Part shown: positions 35,600 to 44,103 of the stretch, piece by piece | How positions within the stretch are numbered: the first letter of the stretch is position 1 | How the letters are laid out: the number at the start of each line of letters is the position of its first letter | DNA from: Spirosoma aureum | GTDB taxonomy: Bacteria; Bacteroidota; Bacteroidia; Cytophagales; Spirosomataceae | Length of the DNA stretch: 64,000 nt | Direction: 5' to 3' | Assembly (NCBI RefSeq): GCF_011604685.1 | Contig: NZ_CP050063.1 | Location: forward strand, 3,618,501 to 3,682,500 | The notes under the pieces: generated by a model | Seen by the model: the letters and a program-made list of their open reading frames with translations, nothing else | Told to the model about the DNA's origin: nothing | Database searches by the model: none | Program-made: the position numbers and the translations under genes

Positions 35600-36565
35600 T
35601 CAAGATCGCGCATGAATGTGGGATTTTTTAAAATAGCAGGTTAGCATTCTGTGCGTGACTTGGCGCGCGTCTTCGTTGTCGCTGGGATAGTGAATGCCCA
35701 TAATTTCGCGCAAACGGCGGATTTCCTCGGCCAGTTTGATAAAATCTGCCCGGTGAATGCCCCGGGCTGGATGGCCTTTGACCTGCTGGCGATAATGTGC
35801 GATTTCTTCCGCCGACAGATAGTTTTTCAGCACTTTATCCGGCAAGGCAATTTCCCGCTCTTTCTGCACAGTGATATGGGTAAAACCGTTCTCCTGGATG
35901 AGCTGCAAATACTCGCTCTTCTGGATAGCACCCGAGACGTAACCCACATAGAGTTTGGCGTCCTGTTGCAAGCCTGCGGGCAGCTCACCTTTCAGTACGA
36001 TATCCGAGATGCTGAAATGCCCGCCCGGTTTCAAAATGCGGAAGGTTTCGGCCACGGCTTTTTGTTTGTCGGGCACCAAGTTCATCACGCAATTGCTCAC
36101 CACCACATCGGCCAGATTGCTTGGCAAGGGCATGTCCTCGATGTCGCCATAAACGAATTCGACGTTAGTAAATCCGAGCGTCTTGGTATTTTTGCGAGCG
36201 TGGTCAATCATGGCCGGGGTCATATCTAGGCCGATCACGCGGCCCATTTCGCCGGTTTCGGCACGCGCCACAAAGCAGTCATTGCCTGCGCCCGATCCGA
36301 GATCCACCACCGTATTACCAGGTTTGATCTGCGCGAATTGCGTGGGTAGGCCGCAACCCAATCCCAAATCGGCTTCGGCGACGTAGCCTTTCAGCTCGTC
36401 ATAGCCCACGGTCATATCAATGGGCACATTGGCGACCGTTTCAGGCCCGCAGCAAGAGGTGGGGCCGCAGCAACTATTTGCTTCTGCCGGGCCGCCGGGC
36501 GGCTGTTCGGCAATCGCGCCGTATTTCTGGCGCACGACTTCTTTGATTTGTTCGGCGGTTTCCAT
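35600..36565 (-). CDS. arsM: Arsenite S-adenosylmethionine methyltransferase ArsM
   Basis: Enzyme that methylates arsenite with SAM. The N-terminal cysteine-rich part has NSCCGPTSCCGPE. The Rossmann core has VVDLGSGAGNDCFVARAETG, VIGLDMTPAMIDHARK, VEFVYGDIEDMPLPSNLADVVVSNCVMNLVPDK (with the conserved Cys) and LKPGGHFSISDIVL. At 321 residues it is longer than most ArsM (about 270-280). Two possible 15-nt in-frame insertions give PPGGP before the cysteines and GHPAR near the end; the first lies in a 16-mer identical to one in the IS3 copy at 57787-57802. It was probably repressed by the ArsR gene upstream, now broken. Confidence 0.85.
   Translation of the reverse strand: METAEQIKEVVRQKYGAIAEQPPGGPAEANSCCGPTSCCGPETVANVPIDMTVGYDELKGYVAEADLGLGCGLPTQFAQIKPGNTVVDLGSGAGNDCFVARAETGEMGRVIGLDMTPAMIDHARKNTKTLGFTNVEFVYGDIEDMPLPSNLADVVVSNCVMNLVPDKQKAVAETFRILKPGGHFSISDIVLKGELPAGLQQDAKLYVGYVSGAIQKSEYLQLIQENGFTHITVQKEREIALPDKVLKNYLSAEEIAHYRQQVKGHPARGIHRADFIKLAEEIRRLREIMGIHYPSDNEDARQVTHRMLTCYFKKSHIHARS
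35762..35776. repeat. Possible 15-nt micro-insertion in arsM (3' part)
   Basis: On the coding strand GGCCATCCAGCCCGG; deleting it joins QQVK to GIHRADFIKL without frame change. The case rests on composition and frame only, since I have no reference ArsM. Confidence 0.35.
36487..36502. repeat. 16-mer CCGGGCCGCCGGGCGG in arsM, identical to an IS3 insert
   Basis: Encodes the PPGGP stretch just before the cysteine cluster of ArsM. The identical 16-mer occurs at 57787-57802 in IS3 copy A, where it is clearly an insertion. Confidence 0.55.
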
Positions 36566-36629
36566 ATGCTTTCCTATTGGTGTAATGTAATATTACGATT
36601 GATTCAGGCAAAAAAATACCTGCCGATGA

Positions 36630-36956
36630 CTAGCAGGATGTAGCAGGCACGAACGTGTCAAATAATGCTCCGAACGCTCGTTGAGCTTCCTCCCATATGG
36701 AGGGATTGATGCAGTAGCACACGCGTGGCGGGTTGATTTCGCCCTGAATGATGCCGATGCGTTTCAGTTCTTTCAAATGCTGGGAAACGGTCGCCTAGGC
36801 CAAATCCAGCTCGTCCACCAGATCACCACAAACACAGGCTTTCTTGGAAATCAGCAATTGCAGGATGGCCACCCGTGCAGGGTGCGCAAATGCTTTCGCC
36901 AGATCCGCGATGCGGTTTTGCTCTTCGGTGAATATTTCGGTTTTGGTCAGTCCCAT
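36630..36956 (-). pseudogene. arsR: ArsR repressor of the arsenic genes with one amber stop
   Basis: Starts MGLTKTEIFTEEQNRIADLAKAFAHPARVAILQLL with the metal-site segment KKACVCGDLVDELDLA, then TAG at 36795-36797. It continues in the same frame with ATVSQHLKELKRIGIIQGEINPPRVCYCINPSIW to a stop at 36630-36632. The TAG stands where many relatives have Gln in the DNA-reading helix (LAQATVSQHLKEL), so one C-to-T change explains it. The truncated protein would lack DNA binding, leaving arsM unrepressed. arsM starts 64 nt downstream. Confidence 0.8.
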
Positions 36957-38467
36957 GCCCAAAAGGTAACAGAAATAACATTCATTGTAATATTGCGATG
37001 AATAATTTGCGCATGTATCAATAAACGCCCGTGGCTGTTGCACAACCCAGATCGCTTCCATAGCCCCAGATTAAAAGACACAAAAAGGTTGTCTGGATAG
37101 AGAACCAGTACTTGGGTAACGGCTTTGGGCCAATCTTTTTTCACCAACCATTTTTTTAGATTGTAGGCCGTGGCCGCCAGCAACATCCGTTTGTGGGCCG
37201 CCGATTGACCACGGGCATTGGAGCGACGCATCCCAAAGTAGTTCAACAAACTCCCGAACACGGGCTCAACCGTCGAACTTCGTAACTTCTTCATTCGGCT
37301 ACCTTTAGCACTACTCACCCGCTTCTGCATGCGCTCGTAGTGGTTGCGATACATCGTAAACACCAACCGTTTACGCTGCTTCTTACCACAGCATTTCACT
37401 TTGATAGGGCAGTCTTTGCACTCACTCACTTTAGAGAAGTAATAGTAATTGCCATAACCGCCCATCATCCGAAGCCCATAATTCTTTAGAACCGCCCCAT
37501 ATGAACAACGGTATACATCCTCTTTTGGGTCGTACGTGAAGGGCTCCCGAATCGGCGTGTATTGCCCAAAAAGGGCCACAAAGCCCTCAATATTCCGACT
37601 TTCCAACCCAGCATAGTTATTGCCCGAGCCAAAGCCTGCATCCGCCAGCACACACCGAAGGGGTAAACCCAAGGCTCGTAAGCGAACAGTGGCTTGGTCT
37701 ACTAAAGTCAGTAAATGGCGCGCGTCTTTTTCATCAGCCGCATCAGCCTGGATATGAGTAATGACATGTTGAGCGGTATCGACCACCATACTGGCCGAAT
37801 AGAATAAGCGAAAGGGCTTACCCGGTTTGGTAGCTAGCCGAGCCTGGGGATCAGTTAGGCTTTGATGGGTTCGGTTATTACGGGCCACCCGTTTAGGGTT
37901 CACATATTGATTCGCCTTCACAAACGATACCTTCTCGGGGGCGGCTTGAGTGGCATCTTGATTAACATCCAGCGTCCAGTTTGCTATTTTTTTGGCCTCC
38001 AGGTTATCCAGAGAGGCATTAGCCTCAACATAGGCCGTATCAATGGCTTGGATTTGTCCATCAACTAAATTTGCCTGAGCACATTGGCGAAGACTATATT
38101 GAAAGCATTCCTCAAAGACCTTGTCGGGTAAGCGGTGGCGGGTTCGTGAGAGAGTACTGTGCCAAGGCAGGGGCTGATCCAGCGCTTGATCCAGAAAAAA
38201 CAGGATGTCTAACCGCAACTGGCAGTGGCGGATAAGGGCCCGATCAGAGGACAGATTTTCCAGATGCTCGACTAGCATCAGTTTAAAGAACAGTACCGGG
38301 TCAATCGACTGATGGCCGCACTTGCCGTAATAGGGAGTAACCAGCTCATACAGAAAAGACAGATCAAGGTCTTGCTTTAATCTGTGGTAAAAATTAGTGG
38401 TTGGTACCACCTTGCCTAGCCGGGGAAGTGTACCTAATGCTGAGGAGAGTTGCCGTTTGCCTACCAT
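36947..38467 (-). CDS. IS1182-family transposase (reads through the element end)
   Basis: Transposase of 506 codons. The N-terminal part has QSIDPVLFFKLMLVEHLENLSSDRALIRHCQLRLD and WHSTLSRTRHRL. The DDE core has AIDTAYVEANAS, ADAADEKDARHLL, VLADAGFGSGNNYAGLE and the late STVEPVFGSLLNYFGMRRSNARG, as in IS1182/IS5-like groups. About 479 codons lie inside the element. With no stop at its left end, the frame runs on for about 27 codons into the arsR promoter, adding a tail that depends on the insertion site. The coding sequence is otherwise intact, so the element could still be active. Confidence 0.88.
   Translation of the reverse strand: MVGKRQLSSALGTLPRLGKVVPTTNFYHRLKQDLDLSFLYELVTPYYGKCGHQSIDPVLFFKLMLVEHLENLSSDRALIRHCQLRLDILFFLDQALDQPLPWHSTLSRTRHRLPDKVFEECFQYSLRQCAQANLVDGQIQAIDTAYVEANASLDNLEAKKIANWTLDVNQDATQAAPEKVSFVKANQYVNPKRVARNNRTHQSLTDPQARLATKPGKPFRLFYSASMVVDTAQHVITHIQADAADEKDARHLLTLVDQATVRLRALGLPLRCVLADAGFGSGNNYAGLESRNIEGFVALFGQYTPIREPFTYDPKEDVYRCSYGAVLKNYGLRMMGGYGNYYYFSKVSECKDCPIKVKCCGKKQRKRLVFTMYRNHYERMQKRVSSAKGSRMKKLRSSTVEPVFGSLLNYFGMRRSNARGQSAAHKRMLLAATAYNLKKWLVKKDWPKAVTQVLVLYPDNLFVSFNLGLWKRSGLCNSHGRLLIHAQIIHRNITMNVISVTFWAWD
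36981..37002. promoter_or_regulatory. ArsR-type operator dyad
   Basis: TTCAT-TGTAATATTGCG-ATGAA forms an imperfect palindrome 25 nt before the arsR start. A related dyad (GTAATATTAC, within 36585-36597) lies between arsR and arsM, so both genes may have carried operators. Confidence 0.55.
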
Positions 38468-38522
38468 AGTTAAAGATAGGCAACTAGCTCAAGGCTAGCA
38501 AGTTGCGTTGTGCAACAGCCAC
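37031..38522. mobile_element. Intact IS1182-family insertion sequence
   Basis: Perfect terminal inverted repeats GTGGCTGTTGCACAAC at 37031-37046 and the inverse at 38507-38522, flanked by the 4-bp direct repeat GCCC (37027-37030 and 38523-38526). Length 1492 bp. It stands 28 bp from the ArsR operator of the arsenic genes. Confidence 0.9.
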
Positions 38523-38553
38523 GCCCATTTTTTGAAGCAGACATAAGAACGCT

Positions 38554-38585
38554 TCTTCGTCTCAGGCGGGAGCATTTGATGAGAT
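38554..38585 (+). repeat. CTCA-N15-TGAG motif, copy b
   Basis: Shares TCTTCGTCTCAG..GGAGC.TTT..TGAGA with copies at 27351-27382 and 39644-39675 (the last inverted). It lies 31 bp from the right end of the IS1182 element. Confidence 0.5.
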
Positions 38586-38694
38586 TACGTATAACAGAAG
38601 TTACACGCCTGAGCTTTTAAAAATTTCTACCATCGGTCCGCCGTCATTTTGCTATCAGATAAGTTTCCCTTACCGATTTATGAATTAGTCAGCT

Positions 38695-38743
38695 AAAAAT
38701 GACCGGGGGCCGGAAAGGAACATTCCTTTCCGGCCCCCGGTCA
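38695..38743 (-). terminator. 21-bp perfect hairpin terminator
   Basis: Left arm 38700-38720 (TGACCGGGGGCCGGAAAGGAA without the last base listed here being unpaired) is the exact inverse of 38723-38743, with a minimal loop. On the minus strand five T follow the stem. It stands 32 nt after the stop of the T9SS remnant and should be its terminator. Confidence 0.85.
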
Positions 38744-38774
38744 CATTATCCAAGCTTACACTTGGCATAATTAG

Positions 38775-39244
38775 TTATTTACCTCTGATGATAGTACCCG
38801 ACGTCGAACTGCCGCCTACATTGACACGGTAGATTAGTGGGTATCATTCCCCCGCACATCGTATCCAACCAGCTCGTTTACGCCCTTGTGAACATTTACC
38901 TTCAGGCCATCTACTTTGCTACCCCTGGTCGTGAACCAGTCAATGTCCGCCGTACCGTCCACCCGTGAGTTAATCTGCAGGAATACCCGGCCGTTGTGCG
39001 GGTTCGGATAGGTTCTTACGGCTAGTTCATCATTGAGGACACGTTCATCAACGCCCACTCTTGCTCCACTCGTTCGACAGAACCCGACTACTACCGTTTT
39101 CGTCTCTACATCCGTGACGCCGTTGGCATCGACCACCCTGAACGAAACGGGGTAGGTGTCGCCCTTGGAGGGAAGCTGGGAATTAGTGGAAAACTGGGTG
39201 AATGGCCAACTCATCACTCCCCAACGACACCCCCAGCAATTCAA
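38775..39244 (-). pseudogene. C-terminal remnant of a T9SS-sorted surface protein
   Basis: Readable: DTYPVSFRVVDANGVTDVETKTVVV (an Ig/PKD-like end), then the type A sorting domain ELAVRTYPNPHNGRVFLQIN and KVNVHKGVNELVGYDVRG. The frame is lost near 38840. The expected end YRVNVGGSSTSGTIIRGK continues in another frame to the TAA at 38775. The N-terminal bulk is missing and upstream it runs into the start of the opposing DUF4488-like remnant around 39160-39180. Non-functional. Confidence 0.65.
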
Positions 39245-39539
39245 AATCTTTCATTACAGTTTTTTTAGCTATTTGATGTACAAGACTGATGGTAGCTTTT
39301 ATACTGCTGGGGCTGGTACCTATTCAACCGAAGGGGATCAGTATAAAGAAACCTTTCTGTTTTATTCGAATTCGGTCTATGTCGGTTCCTCTGCCTGGCA
39401 GCAATGGAAGCTGCCAAGCGACACGCTGTATTTTTATAGGTTTCCAAAAGGCGATCGACAAACGGGGAAGGATGTGACTCAGGAGTGGGGTCAAAATAAA
39501 TTTGTGGAAAAACGGGTTCGGGCCACTGGTCGGCCCTAG
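39156..39539 (+). CDS. DUF4488/lipocalin-like protein, 5'-truncated
   Basis: Frame of 127 codons. LEGSWELVENWVNGQLI near the start is the first strand of lipocalin-like DUF4488 proteins, followed by SYLMYKTDGSFYTAGAGTYSTEGDQYKETFLFY and LYFYRFPKGD. Relatives (from memory) begin with a signal peptide, which is missing, so the 5' end was probably lost at the junction with the opposing T9SS remnant. It may still be translated as a cytoplasmic fragment. I list it as coding but probably not functional. Confidence 0.5.
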   Translation: MSPLEGSWELVENWVNGQLITPQRHPQQFKIFHYSFFSYLMYKTDGSFYTAGAGTYSTEGDQYKETFLFYSNSVYVGSSAWQQWKLPSDTLYFYRFPKGDRQTGKDVTQEWGQNKFVEKRVRATGRP

Positions 39540-39909
39540 GGTTTTGCAACTACCCTGTCGCTCATAGCCACGACTGTTTACCTAGTTACAGTGCTTCTCT
39601 TCGCTGAGAGGCAGTTAGCTAGTCTGATACGTCTGGTTTATAAGTTCTCTCGAAACGCTCCTGCCTGAGACGAGGAATACCCCATATATCTGCTCTATAA
39701 ATGGGGACGGGCGTTTCAGGAGACATTACCCCAGAGTTTTATCGTCCTACAATAAGTTGACCCTTCTCTGATGCTGACAATCCCTGCATATCCCCATCAG
39801 GACACAATTCACATTTCTTATCTGTTAACCTTCGATTTAATAACTAAGCCGGAATAGTCAAATCGGATATAATCAAATTTGCGTATTTTAAGGGTCAATT
39901 CGCCGGTCA
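39540..39909. other. Gene-free leader of the hybrid sensor gene
   Basis: Contains the inverted motif copy at 39644-39675 and AT-rich DNA before the start at 39910, including AATCAAATTTGCG, a poor match to a -7 element. No gene seen. Confidence 0.45.
39644..39675 (-). repeat. CTCA-N15-AGAG motif, copy c (inverted)
   Basis: Read on the minus strand: TCCTCGTCTCAGGCAGGAGC continuing GTTTCGAGAGAA. It lies in the gene-free stretch before the hybrid sensor gene. A weaker relative lies on the minus strand near 63200-63225. Confidence 0.45.
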
Positions 39910-42900
39910 ATGCGCACCTTTTTCTTTATCTTTTTAAGTATTTTGTCTTCGATGACGCTATTGGGCCAGCCTAAGGCTCAAGGCTGGAAGGAACTGACTA
40001 TTTCCGAAGGTCTGTCGCAGGGGATGATCTACGACCTGAAACAAGACAGGCAGGGATTTATCTGGGTGGCCACCAAAGACGGCCTCAACCGATATGATGG
40101 TCATAATTTCACAGTCTTTAGCCATGATCCCTACAATGAATTTAGCCTCTCTGACAACACCTGCTCGGCCTTGTTGGTCGATAGCCGGGGGCGGCTTTGG
40201 GTGGGTACGCTCAACCGGGGACTAAACCTGTACGATGCGCAAACACAGCGGTTTTACCACATCGATATTAGTGACCAGCATGCAGCTAACTCGGGCAACT
40301 ACGAAGTGAGATTGTTAGCTGAAGATCTAGAGGGTAATATCTGGGTGAATACCGATCAGGACAAGCTCTTTAAAATTACGTTACCGAACGAACTGAAAAC
40401 TAGTTTTCCTAGGGTCATCAATTTTACAAACCAGGCGAAGTTTCAGCAAATTACCCTGATTGGTATGGCCACCAACGCTTCTGCCCATCATATTCAGTTT
40501 CGAGCTAATGGCACAGCAACCGTGGGAACTACCTATGGTATGTGCCTCTTCAATTGGCAGCAGATGACGGGTATGCGGTCGATCTATCGACCACTTAACA
40601 TACCGCAAAAAGATTGGTCGCTGGTTGATGACACAGGTGAGGGAGGGTACTGGTTTTCAGCCATGAATACCACTATCCACGGTTGGCTGGGAGCCACTCA
40701 TAAGACCATTCGCTTACCCAGCCAAACTACCAGTGTGCTGGTGAAGATGATTGATTCAAACACGGTCGCTGTAGCTACTTCAGAGTACTTATGGCTACTG
40801 TCACCGGATCAGTTACTGGCTCAAGAGAGCTTAACTCCACAAAATGCGTTTACGGCCATGCCACCGGACATGTTTGGGTTGCGAACACTTAATCGGGATA
40901 AAACCGGATTAATTTGGATCGGTACAGCGGGATATGGGCTACGGGTGTTTAATCCTAAAGTTAAACAGTTTAAGACGTACTTGCCCAGTACCTCCCTGAC
41001 CTATCTTACTCAAGACCAACAGGGGCACTTGTATGCGCGCTACTTGTCAACCTATGGCCGAGTCGATCGAGCTACTAATAAACTCTTGCCTTTCCTGAAG
41101 GGATTTAAGCAATCCAATGATCATCATGAGGACTTCCTGCTGCAGAGCAAAGCCAGTTATTTCTGGGCATCAACCATCGATTTTGGCGTTACAGGAAAAC
41201 TCCATCAGTTACTGAAGTATTCGAGTACGGGTGAATTACTAAAGCGTTTTCCGCTACCTGCGCAAACGGCATTCGGTGTTAATCAAAATCAGACCTTTGA
41301 AGATAAGGCTGGGCAGTTATGGATAGGCGCTACGAACGGTAAGCTTCTACGCTTCGATCCCAAAACGGAAGACTTTACCGTGTTTGACTACCGGCATCTG
41401 CTGCCCCAGAGCGGAGCTGAAATAGAAGTGTATGCCCTGTATTTCGACCGGGCCGGTACCCTGTGGATTGGTACGCCCAGCGGCTTGGTTCGGTGCGAAC
41501 ACCCACAGACGAAACCAGCGTTCGTTCTCTACAAGAATAGTGCGACCAACCAACAGAGCCTAAGCAACGATGTGGTGTCGTGCATGGTGGATGATCCTAA
41601 CCAACCCGCCCGGTATTTATGGGTCAGCACAAAAGGGGGCGGACTGGAGCGGCTCGATAAAAGAACGGGCTTATTTCAACATTTCACCGAAACGCAGGGT
41701 CTGCCCAATAAGGTCGTATATGGGTTGCTGGTCGATGAGTTCAAGAACCTCTGGATGAGTACCAACCGGGGACTGGCCCAGTTTAATCCCCGGACATACA
41801 CGTTTCGTACCTACGCCAAGGTAGATGGCCTCCAGGATGATGAGTTTAACACGGGATCTTATGTCAAAACGGCATCGGGCGAGTTACTCTTCGGCGGGGT
41901 CAATGGCATAACGGCTTTTCGGGCGGGGGATGTAGCCGGTAAAAGCGTAATCCCGAACGTCCACATCGTAGGCCTGAAAATCAATAACGAGCCGGTAGTC
42001 GTGGGAGGAGGGGATGGCATTTTGCCCGCAAGCATCGAAAACACGTCCGGCCTTGACCTGGCCTACGATCAGAACCTGATTACACTGGAGTTTGCGGTGA
42101 TGAATTTCACCAATCCGGCCCGCAACCGGTATCGCTATCGGATGGTTGGTATCGATCCTGACTGGGTGGAAGCGGGCACCAACCGCTTTGCCAACTACGC
42201 CCAATTGCCCAACGGTCACTACACGCTCCAGATGATGGGCTCCGCCGATGGGGAGGTCTGGAGTAAACCCGTTGAACTGGCCATTCAGGTCCATCCGCCG
42301 TTCTACCGGACCTGGTGGGCTTATTTGTTCTATATCCTGATGCTGGCTGTATTGGGCTGGTTACTTTACCGATTCCAGAAACAGCGTTGGCTATTGCAGC
42401 AGCAGGTTAGCCTCGAGAAGCAAGAAGCTAGTCGACTGGCCGAATTAGACGCGCTGAAAACCCAGTTTTTTGCCAACATCTCCCATGAGTTCCGCACCCC
42501 ACTAACGCTGATTCTGGGGCCCGTTGAACAGATGGCGCAGGAGTACGCCCATGACGGTCGCTTCCCGTTGTTGCAGCGGAATGCCAACCGGCTGCTGAGT
42601 CTGATTAACCAGCTCCTCGACCTGAGTAAACTCGAAGCCGGGCAGCTTCGGGCGGAGCCTGAACCGGGCGATATGGCCGCTTTTTTTCGCCTGCTGACCT
42701 GTTCGTTCAGTTCGCTGGCCGAAAGCCGCCGGATCAAGTTCACCGTTACGCAGAATGAACCCGAACGCTGGGTCAGTTTCGATCGAGACAAAGTAGAGAA
42801 AATCGTGACCAACCTGCTGGCCAATGCCTTTAAATTCACCCCCGCCGGTAATGCCGTCAGCATAAGGGTGCAGTATCCGGAACAGAAGCCTAATCCATTG

Positions 42901-44103
42901 ATTATTTCTGTTTCCGATACCGGTATCGGTATTGAGGCTGATAAGCTACCGCATATTTTCGAGCGATTCTATCAGGGGTCCATCCACACGGGGTCTGTCC
43001 ATACGGGGGGCGATGGTAAAAATGTCCGACCCTACGAGGGGACCGGTATTGGACTGGCCTTAGTGCATGAGTTGGTGAAGGTTCTCGGCGGCAGCATTAG
43101 CGTAGCGAGCACTGAAGGCGTGGGGACTACCTTTACGGTCAAGTTACCACTGGTCGCCAGTGGCATCGACACCGTCCCGTTGAGGGCCAGATCTGGTTCG
43201 GGCTCGGCACAGAACCCGTTGGTAGTGGCCGACGGGAGCTACCCGGTCGAATGGCCGGTGGAGACCAAAGCACCACTCGTTACTACGGAGAACATCCTGC
43301 TTATCATCGACGACAACGCCGACATCCGGGCCTACATCCGTAGCATCTTTGCCGCCGACTACCAGATCCTCGAAGCAGAGAACGGGCAGGATGGATTAGA
43401 AAAAGCCACCGCCAGTCTGCCCGATATCGTGATCTGCGACCTCATGATGCCTCGGCTCGATGGTTTCGGATTTTGCAAAGCGCTAAAAAGCCACGAAGCC
43501 ACCAGCCACATTCCGGTGATGATGCTGACGGCCAAGGCGACGGTGGATGACCGTATTGAGGGCTTTGAACTGGGAGCCGACGACTACCTGACCAAGCCCT
43601 TTAACCGGGGAGAAATCAGGGCCAGGGTGAAGAATCTGGTGCAGCAGCGGCAACGCCTTTACCAGCGATTTGCCGCTAACCTAACGACCGATGTAGCTCA
43701 ATTAGCCCCACTTGCCGAACCGGTTGGCCCCGTCGAACCGGTAATACTGGCCGCCGAGCAGAAGTTTCTGGACCGGCTGACGGTCGTGGTGAATCAAAAC
43801 CTGAGTAATCCGAACTTTGGCGTTGAGACACTGGCCGATGCAATTGGCCTGAGCCGGGCGCAGCTTTACCGGAAGCTGAAAGCCCTGACCAATACGACCG
43901 CCATTGACTTCATCCGGGAGCTTCGACTCGCTAAAGCGGCCGACCTCCTGACCCAGGGCGAGGAGAGTGTTACGCAGATTGCTTATGCCGTGGGCTTTGA
44001 AAACCTGTCGTATTTCGCCAAAGTGTTTCAGGAGCGGTATGGCGTGTTGCCCTCACAGTATGGTTTGGCCAGGGAAACCCCGACTGGCAGCAAAGACCGA
44101 TAA
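39910..44103 (+). CDS. Hybrid two-component system regulator (sensor kinase, receiver and AraC-type HTH in one protein)
   Basis: Protein of 1397 residues. A signal peptide (FFIFLSILSSMTLLGQ) is followed by a periplasmic two-part propeller of Reg_prop repeats (GLSQGMIYDLKQDRQGFIWVATKDGLNRYDG and many similar) and a Y_Y_Y domain ending near residue 800. One membrane helix is AYLFYILMLAVLGWLLY. The kinase has FANISHEFRTPLTL (His859) and ATPase boxes. The receiver has IIDDNADIRAYI and ICDLMMPRLDG (Asp1177). The C-terminal AraC HTH is LADAIGLSRAQLYRKLKALT with YAVGFENLSYFAKVFQ. Such proteins sense glycan breakdown products and switch on utilisation genes; the target here is unknown, the next gene being a giant surface protein. 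Confidence 0.96.
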   Translation: MRTFFFIFLSILSSMTLLGQPKAQGWKELTISEGLSQGMIYDLKQDRQGFIWVATKDGLNRYDGHNFTVFSHDPYNEFSLSDNTCSALLVDSRGRLWVGTLNRGLNLYDAQTQRFYHIDISDQHAANSGNYEVRLLAEDLEGNIWVNTDQDKLFKITLPNELKTSFPRVINFTNQAKFQQITLIGMATNASAHHIQFRANGTATVGTTYGMCLFNWQQMTGMRSIYRPLNIPQKDWSLVDDTGEGGYWFSAMNTTIHGWLGATHKTIRLPSQTTSVLVKMIDSNTVAVATSEYLWLLSPDQLLAQESLTPQNAFTAMPPDMFGLRTLNRDKTGLIWIGTAGYGLRVFNPKVKQFKTYLPSTSLTYLTQDQQGHLYARYLSTYGRVDRATNKLLPFLKGFKQSNDHHEDFLLQSKASYFWASTIDFGVTGKLHQLLKYSSTGELLKRFPLPAQTAFGVNQNQTFEDKAGQLWIGATNGKLLRFDPKTEDFTVFDYRHLLPQSGAEIEVYALYFDRAGTLWIGTPSGLVRCEHPQTKPAFVLYKNSATNQQSLSNDVVSCMVDDPNQPARYLWVSTKGGGLERLDKRTGLFQHFTETQGLPNKVVYGLLVDEFKNLWMSTNRGLAQFNPRTYTFRTYAKVDGLQDDEFNTGSYVKTASGELLFGGVNGITAFRAGDVAGKSVIPNVHIVGLKINNEPVVVGGGDGILPASIENTSGLDLAYDQNLITLEFAVMNFTNPARNRYRYRMVGIDPDWVEAGTNRFANYAQLPNGHYTLQMMGSADGEVWSKPVELAIQVHPPFYRTWWAYLFYILMLAVLGWLLYRFQKQRWLLQQQVSLEKQEASRLAELDALKTQFFANISHEFRTPLTLILGPVEQMAQEYAHDGRFPLLQRNANRLLSLINQLLDLSKLEAGQLRAEPEPGDMAAFFRLLTCSFSSLAESRRIKFTVTQNEPERWVSFDRDKVEKIVTNLLANAFKFTPAGNAVSIRVQYPEQKPNPLIISVSDTGIGIEADKLPHIFERFYQGSIHTGSVHTGGDGKNVRPYEGTGIGLALVHELVKVLGGSISVASTEGVGTTFTVKLPLVASGIDTVPLRARSGSGSAQNPLVVADGSYPVEWPVETKAPLVTTENILLIIDDNADIRAYIRSIFAADYQILEAENGQDGLEKATASLPDIVICDLMMPRLDGFGFCKALKSHEATSHIPVMMLTAKATVDDRIEGFELGADDYLTKPFNRGEIRARVKNLVQQRQRLYQRFAANLTTDVAQLAPLAEPVGPVEPVILAAEQKFLDRLTVVVNQNLSNPNFGVETLADAIGLSRAQLYRKLKALTNTTAIDFIRELRLAKAADLLTQGEESVTQIAYAVGFENLSYFAKVFQERYGVLPSQYGLARETPTGSKDR

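Noticed and set aside
27536..36797. TAG recoding (for example to Gln or pyrrolysine) in several broken genes
   Set aside because: TAG ends normal genes here (for example 1831-1833), no tRNA or Pyl genes are visible, and other broken genes carry TAA or TGA.
38634..38645. CGGTCCGCCG in non-coding DNA after IS1182 as another micro-insertion
   Set aside because: Only the first ten bases match and there is no GCGG end or frame to define an insert; kept as a coincidence for now.
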